This document shows positions 14,802 through 23,894 of a stretch of DNA of 28,269 nucleotides, piece by piece. A model generated the notes under the pieces. The model was not told where the DNA came from. It did not search any database and saw only the letters and a list, made by a program, of their open reading frames with translations. Made by a program: the position numbers and the translations under genes. Source of the stretch: CAYZXK01 sp964482395 (GTDB taxonomy: Bacteria; Planctomycetota; Phycisphaerae; UBA1845; Fen-1342); the NCBI GenBank assembly GCA_964482395.1, contig CAYZXK010000194.1, forward strand, positions 1 through 28,269, given 5' to 3'. Within the stretch, counting starts at the first letter, position 1. Each line of letters opens with the position of its first letter.

Positions 14802-14919
14802 AAGATGGCAGTCGGGCCTCCCGGCCAGCTCCCGACGCGGCCTTGTTCCGGGCCGGCCTTCAGTTGGCTGGGTCCAAGCCGGGCAAAGCGACCATCGGCC
14901 AGGCTGACGCAGGAGTCGA

Positions 14920-16623
14920 CTACGGGACCGGCCGGAGTCGATGTATTTGAATCACGCCCCGCACGTCGTCCCCGGCTCCACCCAGCCGCGGGTTGAGCAG
15001 GTAATTTCCGCGGCGAAAAAACACCGGAATGATCGGAACTTCCCGCTCGCACAAGATCCGCTCGGCCTGTTGCAGATACTCGAAGCGACGGGCATCGTCC
15101 GGCTCGCGAGCCGCCAGGCCGATCAACCGGTCATACTCCGGACTGGACCACCCGGTGCGGTTCTGCCCGTTGCCGGTAGTGAACATCTCCAGGAAAGTTG
15201 CCGGGTCCAGGTAGTCGCCGAACCAGTCGCTGCGGGCCAGGTCATAGTCCAGCTCGGCAATCCGGCTGCTGAGCACCTTGCCCTCGATGATCCGGAGGGT
15301 GACCCGAATTCCAAGCCGGGATTCCCACATCGCCGCGATCGCCTCGGCCAGCAGTCGCTGCTCAGGATCGGGGGCGAAAGCCAGCTCGATGGATCGGGCG
15401 GCCGCTTCGCGCCCAAACCCGCTCTCGATCAGATGCTGTCGGGCCAGCTCGACCCGCTCCGCCTCCGAAAGTTCGGCCCCCAGTCCGGCCGGCGGCTGGT
15501 AGAAGACAGTTCGCCCATCGCTCGCCGTCCGGGGCATTAGCTGCAAGGCGGTCCGCGGAACATAGGTGTAAGCCGGGACCTCACCGAGCCCCAGGATATG
15601 CTCGCACAAAGCGGGGCGGTCGATGGCGAGCCATAGCGCTTTGCGAAAGTCCGGATTGTCCAGCGGCGGGCGCCGACAATTGACTCGCAGGAAGAATGTG
15701 GCGAACAGATCCCCGGTATGGAAATCCCGGCGCCGACCGGCCGCCCGCTGGGCATGCAGCGTCCGGGCCACCGAGCGCTCCAGGCCGCGCACCAGATCGA
15801 TCCGGCCGGTCTGATAAGCGATCAGGGCCGCGCCAGGGTCGTCGGTAATCCACGCCTCCATGGTGTCAGCCGCAATCGCGTCCCTATCCCAGTAGTACGG
15901 GTTGCGCTGAAGCCAAATACTCTGCTTGAAATCCCACTGGGTCAAAACGAATGCCCCGTTGCAGACCATGTGGCCCGGCCGGGCCCACAGATGCTGCCGG
16001 TCGGCAAGCACCCGACCGTCCCGATAGGCCCAGCGCCGGATGCTGCCCGGATGAACCGGACTGAAAGTCACAAACGAAGTGAGTTCCAGAAAGTACGAGC
16101 AGGGGTGGCCGAGCGTCACCCGCAGGGTCCGGGGATCCAGAACCTCGATCCCGACTTCGCCAGCCGGGAGGTCATCGTCGAGGTCCGCATTGAGTCGCGA
16201 GCGGTAGTAAGCCTCCGCACCGCGAATCACAAACAGCAGGCTGGCATACTGCGCCTTGCACTCGGGCTCCAGCACCCGCAGCCAAGCCAGTTGGAAGTCC
16301 GCGGCCAGGACCGGCTCGCCGTCGGACCATCGGGCCTCGGGGCGGAGGTGGAAGGTGTAGACGGTCCGGTCCGGGCTGATTTCCCAGTGACGGGCCACAG
16401 CCGGCTCCGGCTGGAAGGTGTGGGCGTTCAGCCGGGTAAGTCCCTCGAACATCGCCGACGTGAGCTGGATCTCGTCCAGCCAGCTAACCCGGGCCGGATC
16501 CAGCGTTCGGGGCTCGGGCGTAGCCAGCACGAAGTCCGCCCGTGGGCGGTGCCGACCCAGCGCCAGATAGGCCAGCAGCCCCGCAGCCGGCACGACAACG
16601 ATTATGAGCAACGTACGCAGCAT
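14920..16623 (-). CDS. solitary peptide/oligopeptide-binding protein, SBP family 5 (OppA/DppA-like)
   Basis: The 567-residue extracytoplasmic solute-binding protein has a hydrophobic N-terminal segment (MLRTLLIIVVVPAAGLLAYLAL) without a lipobox Cys, so it is probably membrane-anchored or signal-cleaved. It has typical SBP-5 features: PRTLDPARVSWLDEIQLTSAMFEGL near the start, HWEISPDRTVYTFHLRPEARWSDGEPV, then NPDFRKALWLAIDR. The usual ligand is a peptide bound for import by an ABC permease. No permease or ATPase gene is beside it, so partners must be elsewhere. ATG 16623 was chosen because the anchor follows at once; the longer frame from 16800 adds a non-family, Cys/Ser-rich stretch. It is convergent with ymdB and divergent from the DUF151 gene. 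Confidence 0.87.
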   Translation of the reverse strand: MLRTLLIIVVVPAAGLLAYLALGRHRPRADFVLATPEPRTLDPARVSWLDEIQLTSAMFEGLTRLNAHTFQPEPAVARHWEISPDRTVYTFHLRPEARWSDGEPVLAADFQLAWLRVLEPECKAQYASLLFVIRGAEAYYRSRLNADLDDDLPAGEVGIEVLDPRTLRVTLGHPCSYFLELTSFVTFSPVHPGSIRRWAYRDGRVLADRQHLWARPGHMVCNGAFVLTQWDFKQSIWLQRNPYYWDRDAIAADTMEAWITDDPGAALIAYQTGRIDLVRGLERSVARTLHAQRAAGRRRDFHTGDLFATFFLRVNCRRPPLDNPDFRKALWLAIDRPALCEHILGLGEVPAYTYVPRTALQLMPRTASDGRTVFYQPPAGLGAELSEAERVELARQHLIESGFGREAAARSIELAFAPDPEQRLLAEAIAAMWESRLGIRVTLRIIEGKVLSSRIAELDYDLARSDWFGDYLDPATFLEMFTTGNGQNRTGWSSPEYDRLIGLAAREPDDARRFEYLQQAERILCEREVPIIPVFFRRGNYLLNPRLGGAGDDVRGVIQIHRLRPVP

Positions 16624-16793
16624 CGGTTCGCCCCCACCGGTCACCGCCCATCCGGCGGCCGCGGTCGGACGCGTAAGCGGACAATAACCGGTCGACCGGC
16701 AGCCGGAAACCAATAAATCGTTGCTGCTCGACGGTGAGCAGGCGCTGCCGCCAGCAGTCAACAGTCGGCCATTGCTGCATCCGGGGCGGCGGC

Positions 16794-16822
16794 TTGACAC
16801 TCCCGCGGCGGGGGGCTAGTGT
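16794..16822 (+). promoter_or_regulatory. sigma-70 promoter for the DUF151 gene
   Basis: A perfect TTGACA (16794-16799), a 17-base spacer and TAGTGT (16817-16822) form the best promoter in the window. The predicted transcript start lies about 30 bases before ATG 16858. Confidence 0.7.
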
Positions 16823-16857
16823 CGCCTGGGAGGGCGAGAGAAGTCACGAGGTCGACT

Positions 16858-17256
16858 ATGGAAGTCCGCATGGACCTGGCCCAAATCCGAATCTCCGAGT
16901 CGCACGAGCACCAGGTGATCGTGCTCCGGGAGCGAAACGGGCCCAGGTTTCTGCAAATTGTCATCGGGTTCACCGAAGCGCTGGCCATCGATCGGCGTCT
17001 CAAGGGCCAGCAGTTGCAGCGACCAATGACCCACGACCTGCTGGGGAACGTCCTGGAAGCGCTGGGGGCCGAACTGGAGAAGATCGTCGTCAACGACCTT
17101 CAAGAGCACACCTTCTATGCCAAGCTGGTCATCCGGCATCGCGGCGAGCTGATCGAGGTGGACAGTCGGCCTTCGGACGCGATCGCCCTCGGGGTGGCCA
17201 ATCAGGTGCCGATTTACGTCGAGGATCACGTCTTGAACGCCGCGGCGACCCAGTAG
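16858..17256 (+). CDS. DUF151 / bifunctional nuclease family protein
   Basis: The 132-residue protein spans the DUF151 (BFN) domain. Visible family features are the N-terminal VRMDLAQIRISES strand, the FLQIVIGFTEALAI segment and the signature VDSRPSDAIALGVANQVPIYV near the C-terminus. Some family members have been reported to cut DNA and RNA; many are uncharacterised. ATG 16858 has CGAGG about seven bases upstream and is also the natural domain start; GTG 16819 lies inside the predicted promoter and is rejected. The gene is followed by araB on the same strand after 133 bases and may be cotranscribed with it. Confidence 0.88.
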   Translation: MEVRMDLAQIRISESHEHQVIVLRERNGPRFLQIVIGFTEALAIDRRLKGQQLQRPMTHDLLGNVLEALGAELEKIVVNDLQEHTFYAKLVIRHRGELIEVDSRPSDAIALGVANQVPIYVEDHVLNAAATQ

Positions 17257-17389
17257 CCGGTGCTGAAAAAACCCCAACACTCGATGAGAATTCGACCAGC
17301 CGACCGGATCACCGGCATCATCATCCGGCCGCCGTTGGCCACCGATAGGAACCGCCCGGGTCCGCGAGCTTGGTTATGAGGAGCAGGCG

Positions 17390-19072
17390 ATGGCCGCTGC
17401 GGGTGCTTTCTCGCTGGGGCTGGACTTTGGCACCAACTCGGCCCGAGCCCTGATTGTGGATTTGCGATCCGGGCGCGAACTGGCCGCTGGCGTGGCCAAC
17501 TATCGCACGGGTACCGCCGGCGTAATCCTCAACCCGAAAGACCCCAATCTGGCCCGCCAAAACCCGGCCGACTACCCCGTCGCCTTGATCGGCTGCGTGC
17601 GGGCGGCCCTGCGGCAGGCCCGCAGGCGACGGGGCTTCGACCCTCGCCGGATCATCGGGATCGGCGTGGACACCACCGCCAGCACTCCCATCCCGGTCGA
17701 TGACGCCGGCCAGCCCCTGGCCCTTCAGCCGGTGTTCCGCAAACATCTTGCCGCCCAGGCCTGGTTGTGGAAGGATCACACCAGCCATGCGGAGGCAGAG
17801 GAGATCACCAACCTGGCCCGACGCCGGCGACCCGAATACCTCCGGTTGTGCGGCGGCGCATTCAGCAGCGAATGGTTCTGGTCGAAGATTCTGCATTGCC
17901 GCCGAGTGGCACCCGAAGTGTTTCGCGCCGCCGCCTCCTGGGTCGAGCTCTGCGATTACATCCCCGCCCTGCTGACCGGATGCGACCAGGCAGGGGCGAT
18001 CAAGCGCAGCATGTGCGCCGCCGGTCACAAGGCCCTGTTTCATCCGCAATTGGGGCTGCCGGCCACCGATTTCCTGGGCTTGCTTGATCCGGCCCTGGCT
18101 GAGCTGCGCGGCCGGCTTTACTGCCAGGCGTATACCTCCGACCAGCCCGCCGGCAAACTCACGCCCGAATGGGCCCGCAGACTGAATCTGCCGGCCGGGA
18201 TACCGGTGGCGGTCGGTTCAATCGACGCTCACCTGGGCGCGGTGGGAGCCGGCATCCGCCCGGGCCGACTGGTCAAGATCCTCGGTACCAGCTCTTGCGA
18301 CATGCTGATCGCACCCAAGACCGGGCCCGTGCCCACCATTCCGGGATTATGTGGGGTGGCCGACGGATCCATCGTCCCGGGCTACTGGGGGATCGAAGCT
18401 GGTCAGCCCGCGGTCGGCGATATCTTCAACTGGTGGGTCAGCCAGTTCGATCGTCGCGGCACGGGCCACCGGCGGCTCACCCGGGCGGCCGCTCGGCTCC
18501 ATCCGGGACAATCCGGGCTGTTGGCATTGGACTGGAACAACGGCAACCGCTCGATCCTGGTCGACGTACGCCTGACCGGCCTGCTGATCGGACAAACTCT
18601 CAGCACCACCTCGGCCGAGGTATACCGGGCCCTGATCGAGGCCACCGCTTTCGGGGCCCGGGTCATCATGGACCGGCTTGAAGAATACGGGGTGCCGGTG
18701 AAGGAGGTAGTGACCTGCGGCGGGGTGGCTGAGAAGAATCGGCTGCTGATGCAGATTTACGCGGATGCCACCGGCCGGCCGATCAGAATCTCCCGCTCGT
18801 CTCAGAGCTGCGCACTGGGGGCGGCCATCTGCGGAGCGGTCGCGGCCGGTCCGGAGCGGGGCGGCTTCCGCACCGTCCAACAGGCCCAGCGGGCCCTGTG
18901 CGGACTCAAACCGACCGTGTACCGGCCTGACCCACCGAGCACCGCAGTGTACGACCGGCTCTATAAGCTTTACCGTCAACTGCACGACGCCTTCGGCCGG
19001 CCGGGGCACACCGCCGACCTCAGCCGGGTTATGAAAGAGCTGATCGAGATTCGTGATCAGGCGCGCCAATGA
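17390..19072 (+). CDS. araB: ribulokinase (FGGY family)
   Basis: The 560-residue kinase is close to E. coli AraB in length. The ATP-binding actin-like fold shows LDFGTNSARA (11-20), GVDTTASTPIPVD, the DAHLGAVGAG and GTSSCDM segments, GLCGVADGSIVPGYWGIEAGQPAVGDIFNWW, and the C-terminal CGGVAEKNRLLMQIYAD. It phosphorylates L-ribulose (and probably D-ribulose or related ketopentoses) in the cytoplasm. ATG 17390 has GAGGAG upstream. No araA or araD lies in the window, so the pathway is split across the genome. The stop overlaps the next gene's start (ATGA at 19069). Confidence 0.9.
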   Translation: MAAAGAFSLGLDFGTNSARALIVDLRSGRELAAGVANYRTGTAGVILNPKDPNLARQNPADYPVALIGCVRAALRQARRRRGFDPRRIIGIGVDTTASTPIPVDDAGQPLALQPVFRKHLAAQAWLWKDHTSHAEAEEITNLARRRRPEYLRLCGGAFSSEWFWSKILHCRRVAPEVFRAAASWVELCDYIPALLTGCDQAGAIKRSMCAAGHKALFHPQLGLPATDFLGLLDPALAELRGRLYCQAYTSDQPAGKLTPEWARRLNLPAGIPVAVGSIDAHLGAVGAGIRPGRLVKILGTSSCDMLIAPKTGPVPTIPGLCGVADGSIVPGYWGIEAGQPAVGDIFNWWVSQFDRRGTGHRRLTRAAARLHPGQSGLLALDWNNGNRSILVDVRLTGLLIGQTLSTTSAEVYRALIEATAFGARVIMDRLEEYGVPVKEVVTCGGVAEKNRLLMQIYADATGRPIRISRSSQSCALGAAICGAVAAGPERGGFRTVQQAQRALCGLKPTVYRPDPPSTAVYDRLYKLYRQLHDAFGRPGHTADLSRVMKELIEIRDQARQ

Positions 19073-19974
19073 ACACCATCCCCGCGACACATCGCAGGCC
19101 GGGCTGCGGATCGGTCAACCGCACCTTCTCACGGACGGTCCCTTTGGCTGCCACCCAGCCGCGGAAGGTCTCCGGCCGACTTAATGCCGTCGTATCTTGC
19201 GGGCTGGCAGCCGGTCTTTGCTCTACCGCCGGCTGCACCTGGATGTCGCGGCTGGGGACCGATGAGCGCGGCCACGAATATGGCAAAACCTTTTTCGTAG
19301 GCGGAGCCGGTCCGGTCGGCAACGTGGTCGGGACGGTCGATGTTCCGCGTGGCTTGCGACAAGCCGGTTATCGCGGCGCGATCGAGGTGTTCGCCTGGCA
19401 GAGCGTGGTGGGGGGGACGCTGCGTGACCTGCTGGATCGCAGCCGCAATGAGGGCGAGGGCCGGCGCCTGGCTGCCCGGATCCAGGAGTACCTGGACCAG
19501 CACCCCCGGGGGCGGGTCAACATTATCGCTCTGTCCGCCGGCACCGGCATCGCCACCTGGGCCCTGGAAGCTTTACCGGCCAAGTACCACGTCGGCACGG
19601 TCGTCTACCTGGGCAGCGCCCTGTCGCAGCAGTACGACCTCAGCGCCGCGTTGAGCCGAATCGACGGGCGACTGTACGTGTTCTTCTCGCCCGCCGACCC
19701 GCTCCTTCGTTTCGGGCTGCCGATCACCGGCTCAGTTGACCGTCAGGCCGGGCTGGAGAGTGCCGCGGGCCTGCACGGCTTCGTCTTGCCGCCCGGAGCC
19801 GATGAGGCCACCCGCGAGACCTACGCCCGTCGATTGCGAAACCGACCCTACCGGCCTGAGTACCGCCAGTACGGTTACTACGGCTTCCACGCCGACAGCA
19901 CCTCACCCGCGTTCATCCAGGCGGTGATCGCGCCGCTGCTGTCCGAGCCGCTTGATCCGCCCGAAGGTGGCTAA
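19069..19974 (+). CDS. alpha/beta hydrolase-like protein, probably exported
   Basis: The 301-residue protein starts inside the araB stop (ATGA), so translation is coupled. Residues about 37-56 are hydrophobic with STAGC, suggesting a signal or poor lipobox after an unusually long basic head. The fold resembles alpha/beta hydrolases. A nucleophile elbow ALSAGTG gives S156, and D210 (SPADP) and H274 (GFHADS) are spaced as a catalytic triad, although the roles are inferred. GAIEVFAWQSVVGG and VVYLGSALSQQYDL are strand-like segments around the core. No substrate can be named, and coupling to a pentose kinase does not define one. It ends in TAA and is convergent with rodA across a 373-base gap. 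Confidence 0.7.
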   Translation: MNTIPATHRRPGCGSVNRTFSRTVPLAATQPRKVSGRLNAVVSCGLAAGLCSTAGCTWMSRLGTDERGHEYGKTFFVGGAGPVGNVVGTVDVPRGLRQAGYRGAIEVFAWQSVVGGTLRDLLDRSRNEGEGRRLAARIQEYLDQHPRGRVNIIALSAGTGIATWALEALPAKYHVGTVVYLGSALSQQYDLSAALSRIDGRLYVFFSPADPLLRFGLPITGSVDRQAGLESAAGLHGFVLPPGADEATRETYARRLRNRPYRPEYRQYGYYGFHADSTSPAFIQAVIAPLLSEPLDPPEGG

Positions 19975-20347
19975 CACGTCCGCCGCCCCGTAACAATCCC
20001 GCCAGCAGCGCCGCGTGGCGTGCGAGGGTACCCACCCTTCCATCTTGGATTTGGGATTTTGGACATGGGATTGAGCCCGGATCACACCGGGGCGCCATTC
20101 CATCCGGCTGCCGAGCGGCTAGCCGACAAGACGGCGGATACCCAATGGATGTCTTAGCGCCGTAACCGCTCCTGAGCCATGGATTTAAGCGAAAAAACGG
20201 TAAAACTCTTGCACTACCCCGCCGTGTGCACCTTGTATGTAGAAGCCATGAGGGCACGAAGCTGCGGGCGCCGCGGGTCGCGGTGAACCCGAGGTGGCGG
20301 CCCCATTCCGGCGGCTCTGTCGCCTCGTCGACCGGCCGCCTGGCCGT
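19975..20347. other. convergent intergenic region with low-complexity repeat
   Basis: No gene is supported in these 373 bases. It holds the AT-rich repeat tract at 20045-20074, listed separately, and a second AT-rich patch (about 20180-20212) containing a run of A. No clear hairpin with a T-run was found for either flanking gene. Confidence 0.5.
20045..20074. repeat. GGATTTT-type short tandem repeat tract
   Basis: Four imperfect copies of a 7-8 base unit (TTGGATTT, GGGATTTT, GGACATG, GGATT) lie in a row in otherwise GC-rich sequence. I recall similar 'aaatcccaaatcc' tracts between planctomycete genes, but that is memory and was not searched. Confidence 0.5.
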
Positions 20348-21607
20348 TTACCGCTCGTCCCGGTGCTCGAAGGGCGGAGCGGCCATCAGCATGGGGCGCC
20401 GCTGGGCGACATTGAGCAGCAGGCCCAGGCCCAGGAAGTTCACCCACAAGCTGCTGCCGCCGGCACTGACGAAGGGAAGAGTCATGCCGGTAATGGGTGC
20501 CAGCCCCAGGTTCATCCCGATGTTCAGAAGGGCCTGGACCACGATCATGGCGGTGACGCCGACCGCCAGCAGGCGACCCAGCGGATCATTGGTCACCGTG
20601 GCCACCTCGAGTCCGCACAGGACGATCGCCGCATAGGCCAGGATGACCAGCAACCCGCCCACCAGGCCCCACTGGTGGCCGATGATCGCGAAAATAAAGT
20701 CATTATGCTCCTCGGGCAGCAGGTCGTACTGGACGAAGATGCCCTCGCCGTAACCGGTACCCAGCAGCCCGCCGGTGCCCAGAGCGATCTTGGCCTGCCG
20801 GAGCTGGAAGCCCTGGTCCATGTGCCAGGCTTCATCGGTCGTGCCCTGCTTGAACAGAGCCTGGATACGCTGGCGCTGGTAGTCGCGCATGCCGAACTTG
20901 TAGAACAGCGGCAGGGTGGCGCTGCCCAGCAGGATGACGATCAGCAGATGGCGGAGTCGCGCCCCGGCCACCAGCAGCATGGCCAGCAAGACCGGCAGCA
21001 GCATCAGCAGGGTGCCCAGGTCCGGCTGAAACTGGATCAGCAGCATCGGCAGCAGCGTCAGCAGGAAAGGAGGCAGCAGGCCGCGCCAGGTGCGGTAGGA
21101 GCTGCCGAAGCGGAGGTAGCGCGCCAGCGCCAGCACCAGGGCCAGCTTCATGAACTCCGAGGGCTGGATCCTTACTGGCCCGTATCCGACCCATCGTCGC
21201 GTGCCCCGGCTGACTTCCACCAGCGGCATCAGGTCGGGCCAGCCGAAGTAGCTGGCCAGCCGGTCCACCACCGGCAACATGAGCAATAGGATCGTCAGAC
21301 CATATAGCCCATAGACATAGCGGCCGATTTTCTGGTAGCTGGGCCGCAGAACAAGGAACATCAGGCCCAGCCCAGTGACCAGGTATACGGCTTGCCGGAC
21401 AGTCTGGGGGCCAACGGCATGCCAGGCTCGGACCAGCGAGCCGGCCCCGTCGGGCACGCCGTCGGCCAAGGTCGCTTCGGCCGATCGGCGCGCCGCGCTG
21501 CGATCGGTCGCGTGAATGCAGGCCAGGCCGACCGCCGAGAGGAATATGACCGGAATGGCCAGCCCCCAGCCCAGACGAGTCAGATTGAGCACTTGACCGG
21601 CGGGCAT
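20348..21607 (-). CDS. rodA: rod-shape-determining SEDS glycosyltransferase RodA
   Basis: The 419-residue polytopic protein belongs to the SEDS family (RodA/FtsW), peptidoglycan polymerases that work with a class B penicillin-binding protein during elongation. It has about ten hydrophobic segments and the conserved loops RGTRRWVGYGPVRIQPSEFMKLALVLALARY, QPDLGT, and EEHNDFIFAIIGHQWGLVGG, ending GMTLPFVSAGGSSLWVNF. ATG 21607 was preferred to TTG 21637; both have weak binding sites. A stretch of about 35 residues between the first and second membrane segments (HATDRSAARRSAEAT...) is somewhat long. It follows mrdA by 76 bases on the same strand, the standard pairing. No mreBCD genes are beside them. 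Confidence 0.94.
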   Translation of the reverse strand: MPAGQVLNLTRLGWGLAIPVIFLSAVGLACIHATDRSAARRSAEATLADGVPDGAGSLVRAWHAVGPQTVRQAVYLVTGLGLMFLVLRPSYQKIGRYVYGLYGLTILLLMLPVVDRLASYFGWPDLMPLVEVSRGTRRWVGYGPVRIQPSEFMKLALVLALARYLRFGSSYRTWRGLLPPFLLTLLPMLLIQFQPDLGTLLMLLPVLLAMLLVAGARLRHLLIVILLGSATLPLFYKFGMRDYQRQRIQALFKQGTTDEAWHMDQGFQLRQAKIALGTGGLLGTGYGEGIFVQYDLLPEEHNDFIFAIIGHQWGLVGGLLVILAYAAIVLCGLEVATVTNDPLGRLLAVGVTAMIVVQALLNIGMNLGLAPITGMTLPFVSAGGSSLWVNFLGLGLLLNVAQRRPMLMAAPPFEHRDER

Positions 21608-21683
21608 GGTAGTCTCAGGCAACCGCCGCCGCGGCAATAGAAAACTGGGTGGCCGAGGCCGTCCTCGTCACTTCACCGGGCGA

Positions 21684-23825
21684 TCACTTTATCACGGCTG
21701 GTCCGAGAAGGTACTCGGCAATGGCCTTGGCGACCGGCGCGGCGACGCTGCCGCCTCCGCCGGCGAACTCGACAATCACGCTGATGGCGTAAACCGGGCC
21801 GGCGGGGCGCTGGCCGCGCGGGGTCGCGGCCGGCTGAGTGTAGCCGATGAACCAGGCGTGAGTAGGGAGCCGCTCACCTTCCTCGAGCTGGGGATAGCGG
21901 CGGACAGCATGCTTGCCGACGCAACGAACCGGCGGGTCGGCAAACTGAGCGGCGGCGTCCGCTTCCAAATAAGCCACCGCCTCCTGACGACGGCCGTCGG
22001 GCCATTCGAAGACGTAGCGATAAGCGGTCGGACGCGGGACGGTCTGGGCGGATCCGGTCTTGCCGCACAGCTCATAGCCCTCCAGATCCAGGCGAGCGTG
22101 CCGACCGGTCCCCCCGGGTTCATTGACCGCGGCCCACATGCCCCGACGCAGGACGCCGAGGGACTCTTCGTCAAAACTGGTGACACTGGCGGGACCGGTT
22201 CCAAATACGTGACCAGTCTGATCGTACGCCAGCCGAACCGGCTCCCACACGCCCGAGGCGATCGTCGCGGCCACATTGGCCGCTTGAAGCGGGGTCACGG
22301 TGACTTCGCCCTGCCCGATGGCGTAGTTCCAGGCGTCCGCCGCCTGGTGACCGCGACCGGCATTCCTCATCAGCCACTCCTCGGTCGGAACCGTGCCGCA
22401 GGCTTCCTCAATCAGGCCCGTCCCGCACGACCGGCCCAATCCGAAGCGGGCAAACCACTGGCACAACCTCTCCGCACCGAGCTTCTGGCCTACCTTGTAA
22501 AAGTAGATGTTGCAGGAGTTCCGGACCGCCCGAACGCCATCCTGCCCCTCCGGATCATCGACCGCATCATGGGTTAAGCCAGGGCTTAGGTTGTATATCC
22601 AGCATCGGAAGCGATTCGGGTCGTCCGGCAAGAGGTGTCCGGTGCAGTGGATCTTGGTCTGCGGCGTGATCACTCCATCGCTCAGGCCCCCGACCAGGGT
22701 GATCGCCTTGCAGATCGAGCCCGGGGGATACTCCGCCTGTACCGCCCGGAACAACAGCGGGAGACGTTCCGCGTCGCGGGCCAGCCGGTCATATTCAGCC
22801 GGGTAATTCTCGTAGCTGTAGGTCGGGTAGCTGACCAGGGCCCGCACCTCGCGTGTGGCTACGTCGATCACAACCGCGGCCCCCCCAGCCGGATACTGGC
22901 TGCCCCGGACCGCCTGCTCAAGCAGCTCCAGCACCCGATGTTGCAGGTCCAGATCAATGGTGAGCTGCACATCCTGACCGGCGACCGGATCGAGGCGCTC
23001 CCGGACCTGTCGATCATATTCCTCGACGATCCGACCCCGCCGACCCCGGAGCGAAGCCTCGGCCAGGTACTCCACGCCGCTGATGCCGCAAAGGTCCTGG
23101 GGACGCAGACGGCGGAGCTCATCGGTTCGATACGGATCGGCTTCGATCTGGGCCGGGCCGGCGGCCCCAAGCCGGCCCAACACGTGGACCAGCGCGTCGG
23201 CCTCGTGCGCAACCCGGCGCGTGGCGGGAATCACCCGCAGCCAAGGGTACTCCTCCAATTCGAGGCGCACCGGGAGGGCCACCGCGCTATCCACGTTTTC
23301 CAGCACTGGCATGAGCTGGTCCTCTTCGGCAATCTGCCGAATCCCGGGCGAGCGCCGGAGGACCGCGGCCCGGATGCGGTCCACTCGGGCGCAGACCTCG
23401 GCCGCCCGCTGGTGCAACTCGGCCACGGAAAGTCCGGTAAGTTCCGACAGTCGCCGCCAGGTCCGCGGAATCTCCACCTGCGTCAGGCGGGCGACGATCT
23501 CGGTCAAGGGGGTCTCGGCCGGATAGTAGCCGCGTCTGCGGAGGGCCCGGGCTGCGCCGGTCAGATACTCGCTGCGCCCGGCCAGCACGCCATAATGCAT
23601 CGTGATGGTGAAACAGGGCTGGTCGCTGACCAGGGTCCGGCCGTGGTGGTCGAGAATGCTGCCCCGCGGAGCGGCAAGGTAGCGGTGGGGGCGGGTGAGG
23701 ATGCGCTGAGCCAGTTGCTCATAGTGGGCCGCCTGAACGACCTGAATGTGAAGTAGTCGGACGACAATCAGGACCGTGGCCGCGCACAGCAACGCCCAGA
23801 ACCAGGTCAGCCGTCGATGGAACAT
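21684..23825 (-). CDS. mrdA: penicillin-binding protein 2, elongation transpeptidase
   Basis: The 713-residue class B PBP has a short cytoplasmic tip, one membrane span (about 7-23), a dimerisation domain beginning AAPRGSILDHHGRTL, and a transpeptidase domain. Active-site motifs are S370-I-C-K373 (SxxK), S437-C-N439 (SxN) and K589-T-G. It cross-links peptidoglycan during elongation, paired with RodA encoded next. ATG 23825 was chosen because the membrane span follows directly, with GGGAAG upstream; ATG 23855 is a less likely alternative. A somewhat long pedestal region (about 100-240) is present. It lies immediately downstream of the RNase P RNA gene on the same strand. Confidence 0.93.
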   Translation of the reverse strand: MFHRRLTWFWALLCAATVLIVVRLLHIQVVQAAHYEQLAQRILTRPHRYLAAPRGSILDHHGRTLVSDQPCFTITMHYGVLAGRSEYLTGAARALRRRGYYPAETPLTEIVARLTQVEIPRTWRRLSELTGLSVAELHQRAAEVCARVDRIRAAVLRRSPGIRQIAEEDQLMPVLENVDSAVALPVRLELEEYPWLRVIPATRRVAHEADALVHVLGRLGAAGPAQIEADPYRTDELRRLRPQDLCGISGVEYLAEASLRGRRGRIVEEYDRQVRERLDPVAGQDVQLTIDLDLQHRVLELLEQAVRGSQYPAGGAAVVIDVATREVRALVSYPTYSYENYPAEYDRLARDAERLPLLFRAVQAEYPPGSICKAITLVGGLSDGVITPQTKIHCTGHLLPDDPNRFRCWIYNLSPGLTHDAVDDPEGQDGVRAVRNSCNIYFYKVGQKLGAERLCQWFARFGLGRSCGTGLIEEACGTVPTEEWLMRNAGRGHQAADAWNYAIGQGEVTVTPLQAANVAATIASGVWEPVRLAYDQTGHVFGTGPASVTSFDEESLGVLRRGMWAAVNEPGGTGRHARLDLEGYELCGKTGSAQTVPRPTAYRYVFEWPDGRRQEAVAYLEADAAAQFADPPVRCVGKHAVRRYPQLEEGERLPTHAWFIGYTQPAATPRGQRPAGPVYAISVIVEFAGGGGSVAAPVAKAIAEYLLGPAVIK

Positions 23826-23894
23826 CGCCTGCTTCCCGAGCCCCGCACCAGGCACCGGGCCCCGAGTGCGTCGGCGGCCAAGACCACGCGAACA

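Noticed and set aside
14802..14919. Terminator hairpin between ymdB and the peptide-binding-protein gene.
   Set aside because: Only a six-base stem (GTCGGG/CCCGAC) with a large loop and no T-run is present, too weak to call in GC-rich DNA.
20294..21289. Forward open frame of 331 codons, Gln-rich, opposite rodA.
   Set aside because: RodA on the reverse strand is unambiguous. The Gln-rich translation is the antisense of Leu codons in membrane spans (CTG reads as CAG).
22635..23756. Forward open frame of 373 codons opposite mrdA, and 27231-28049 opposite the membrane protein.
   Set aside because: They mirror well-supported or strongly hydrophobic reverse genes and show no domain motifs or binding sites.
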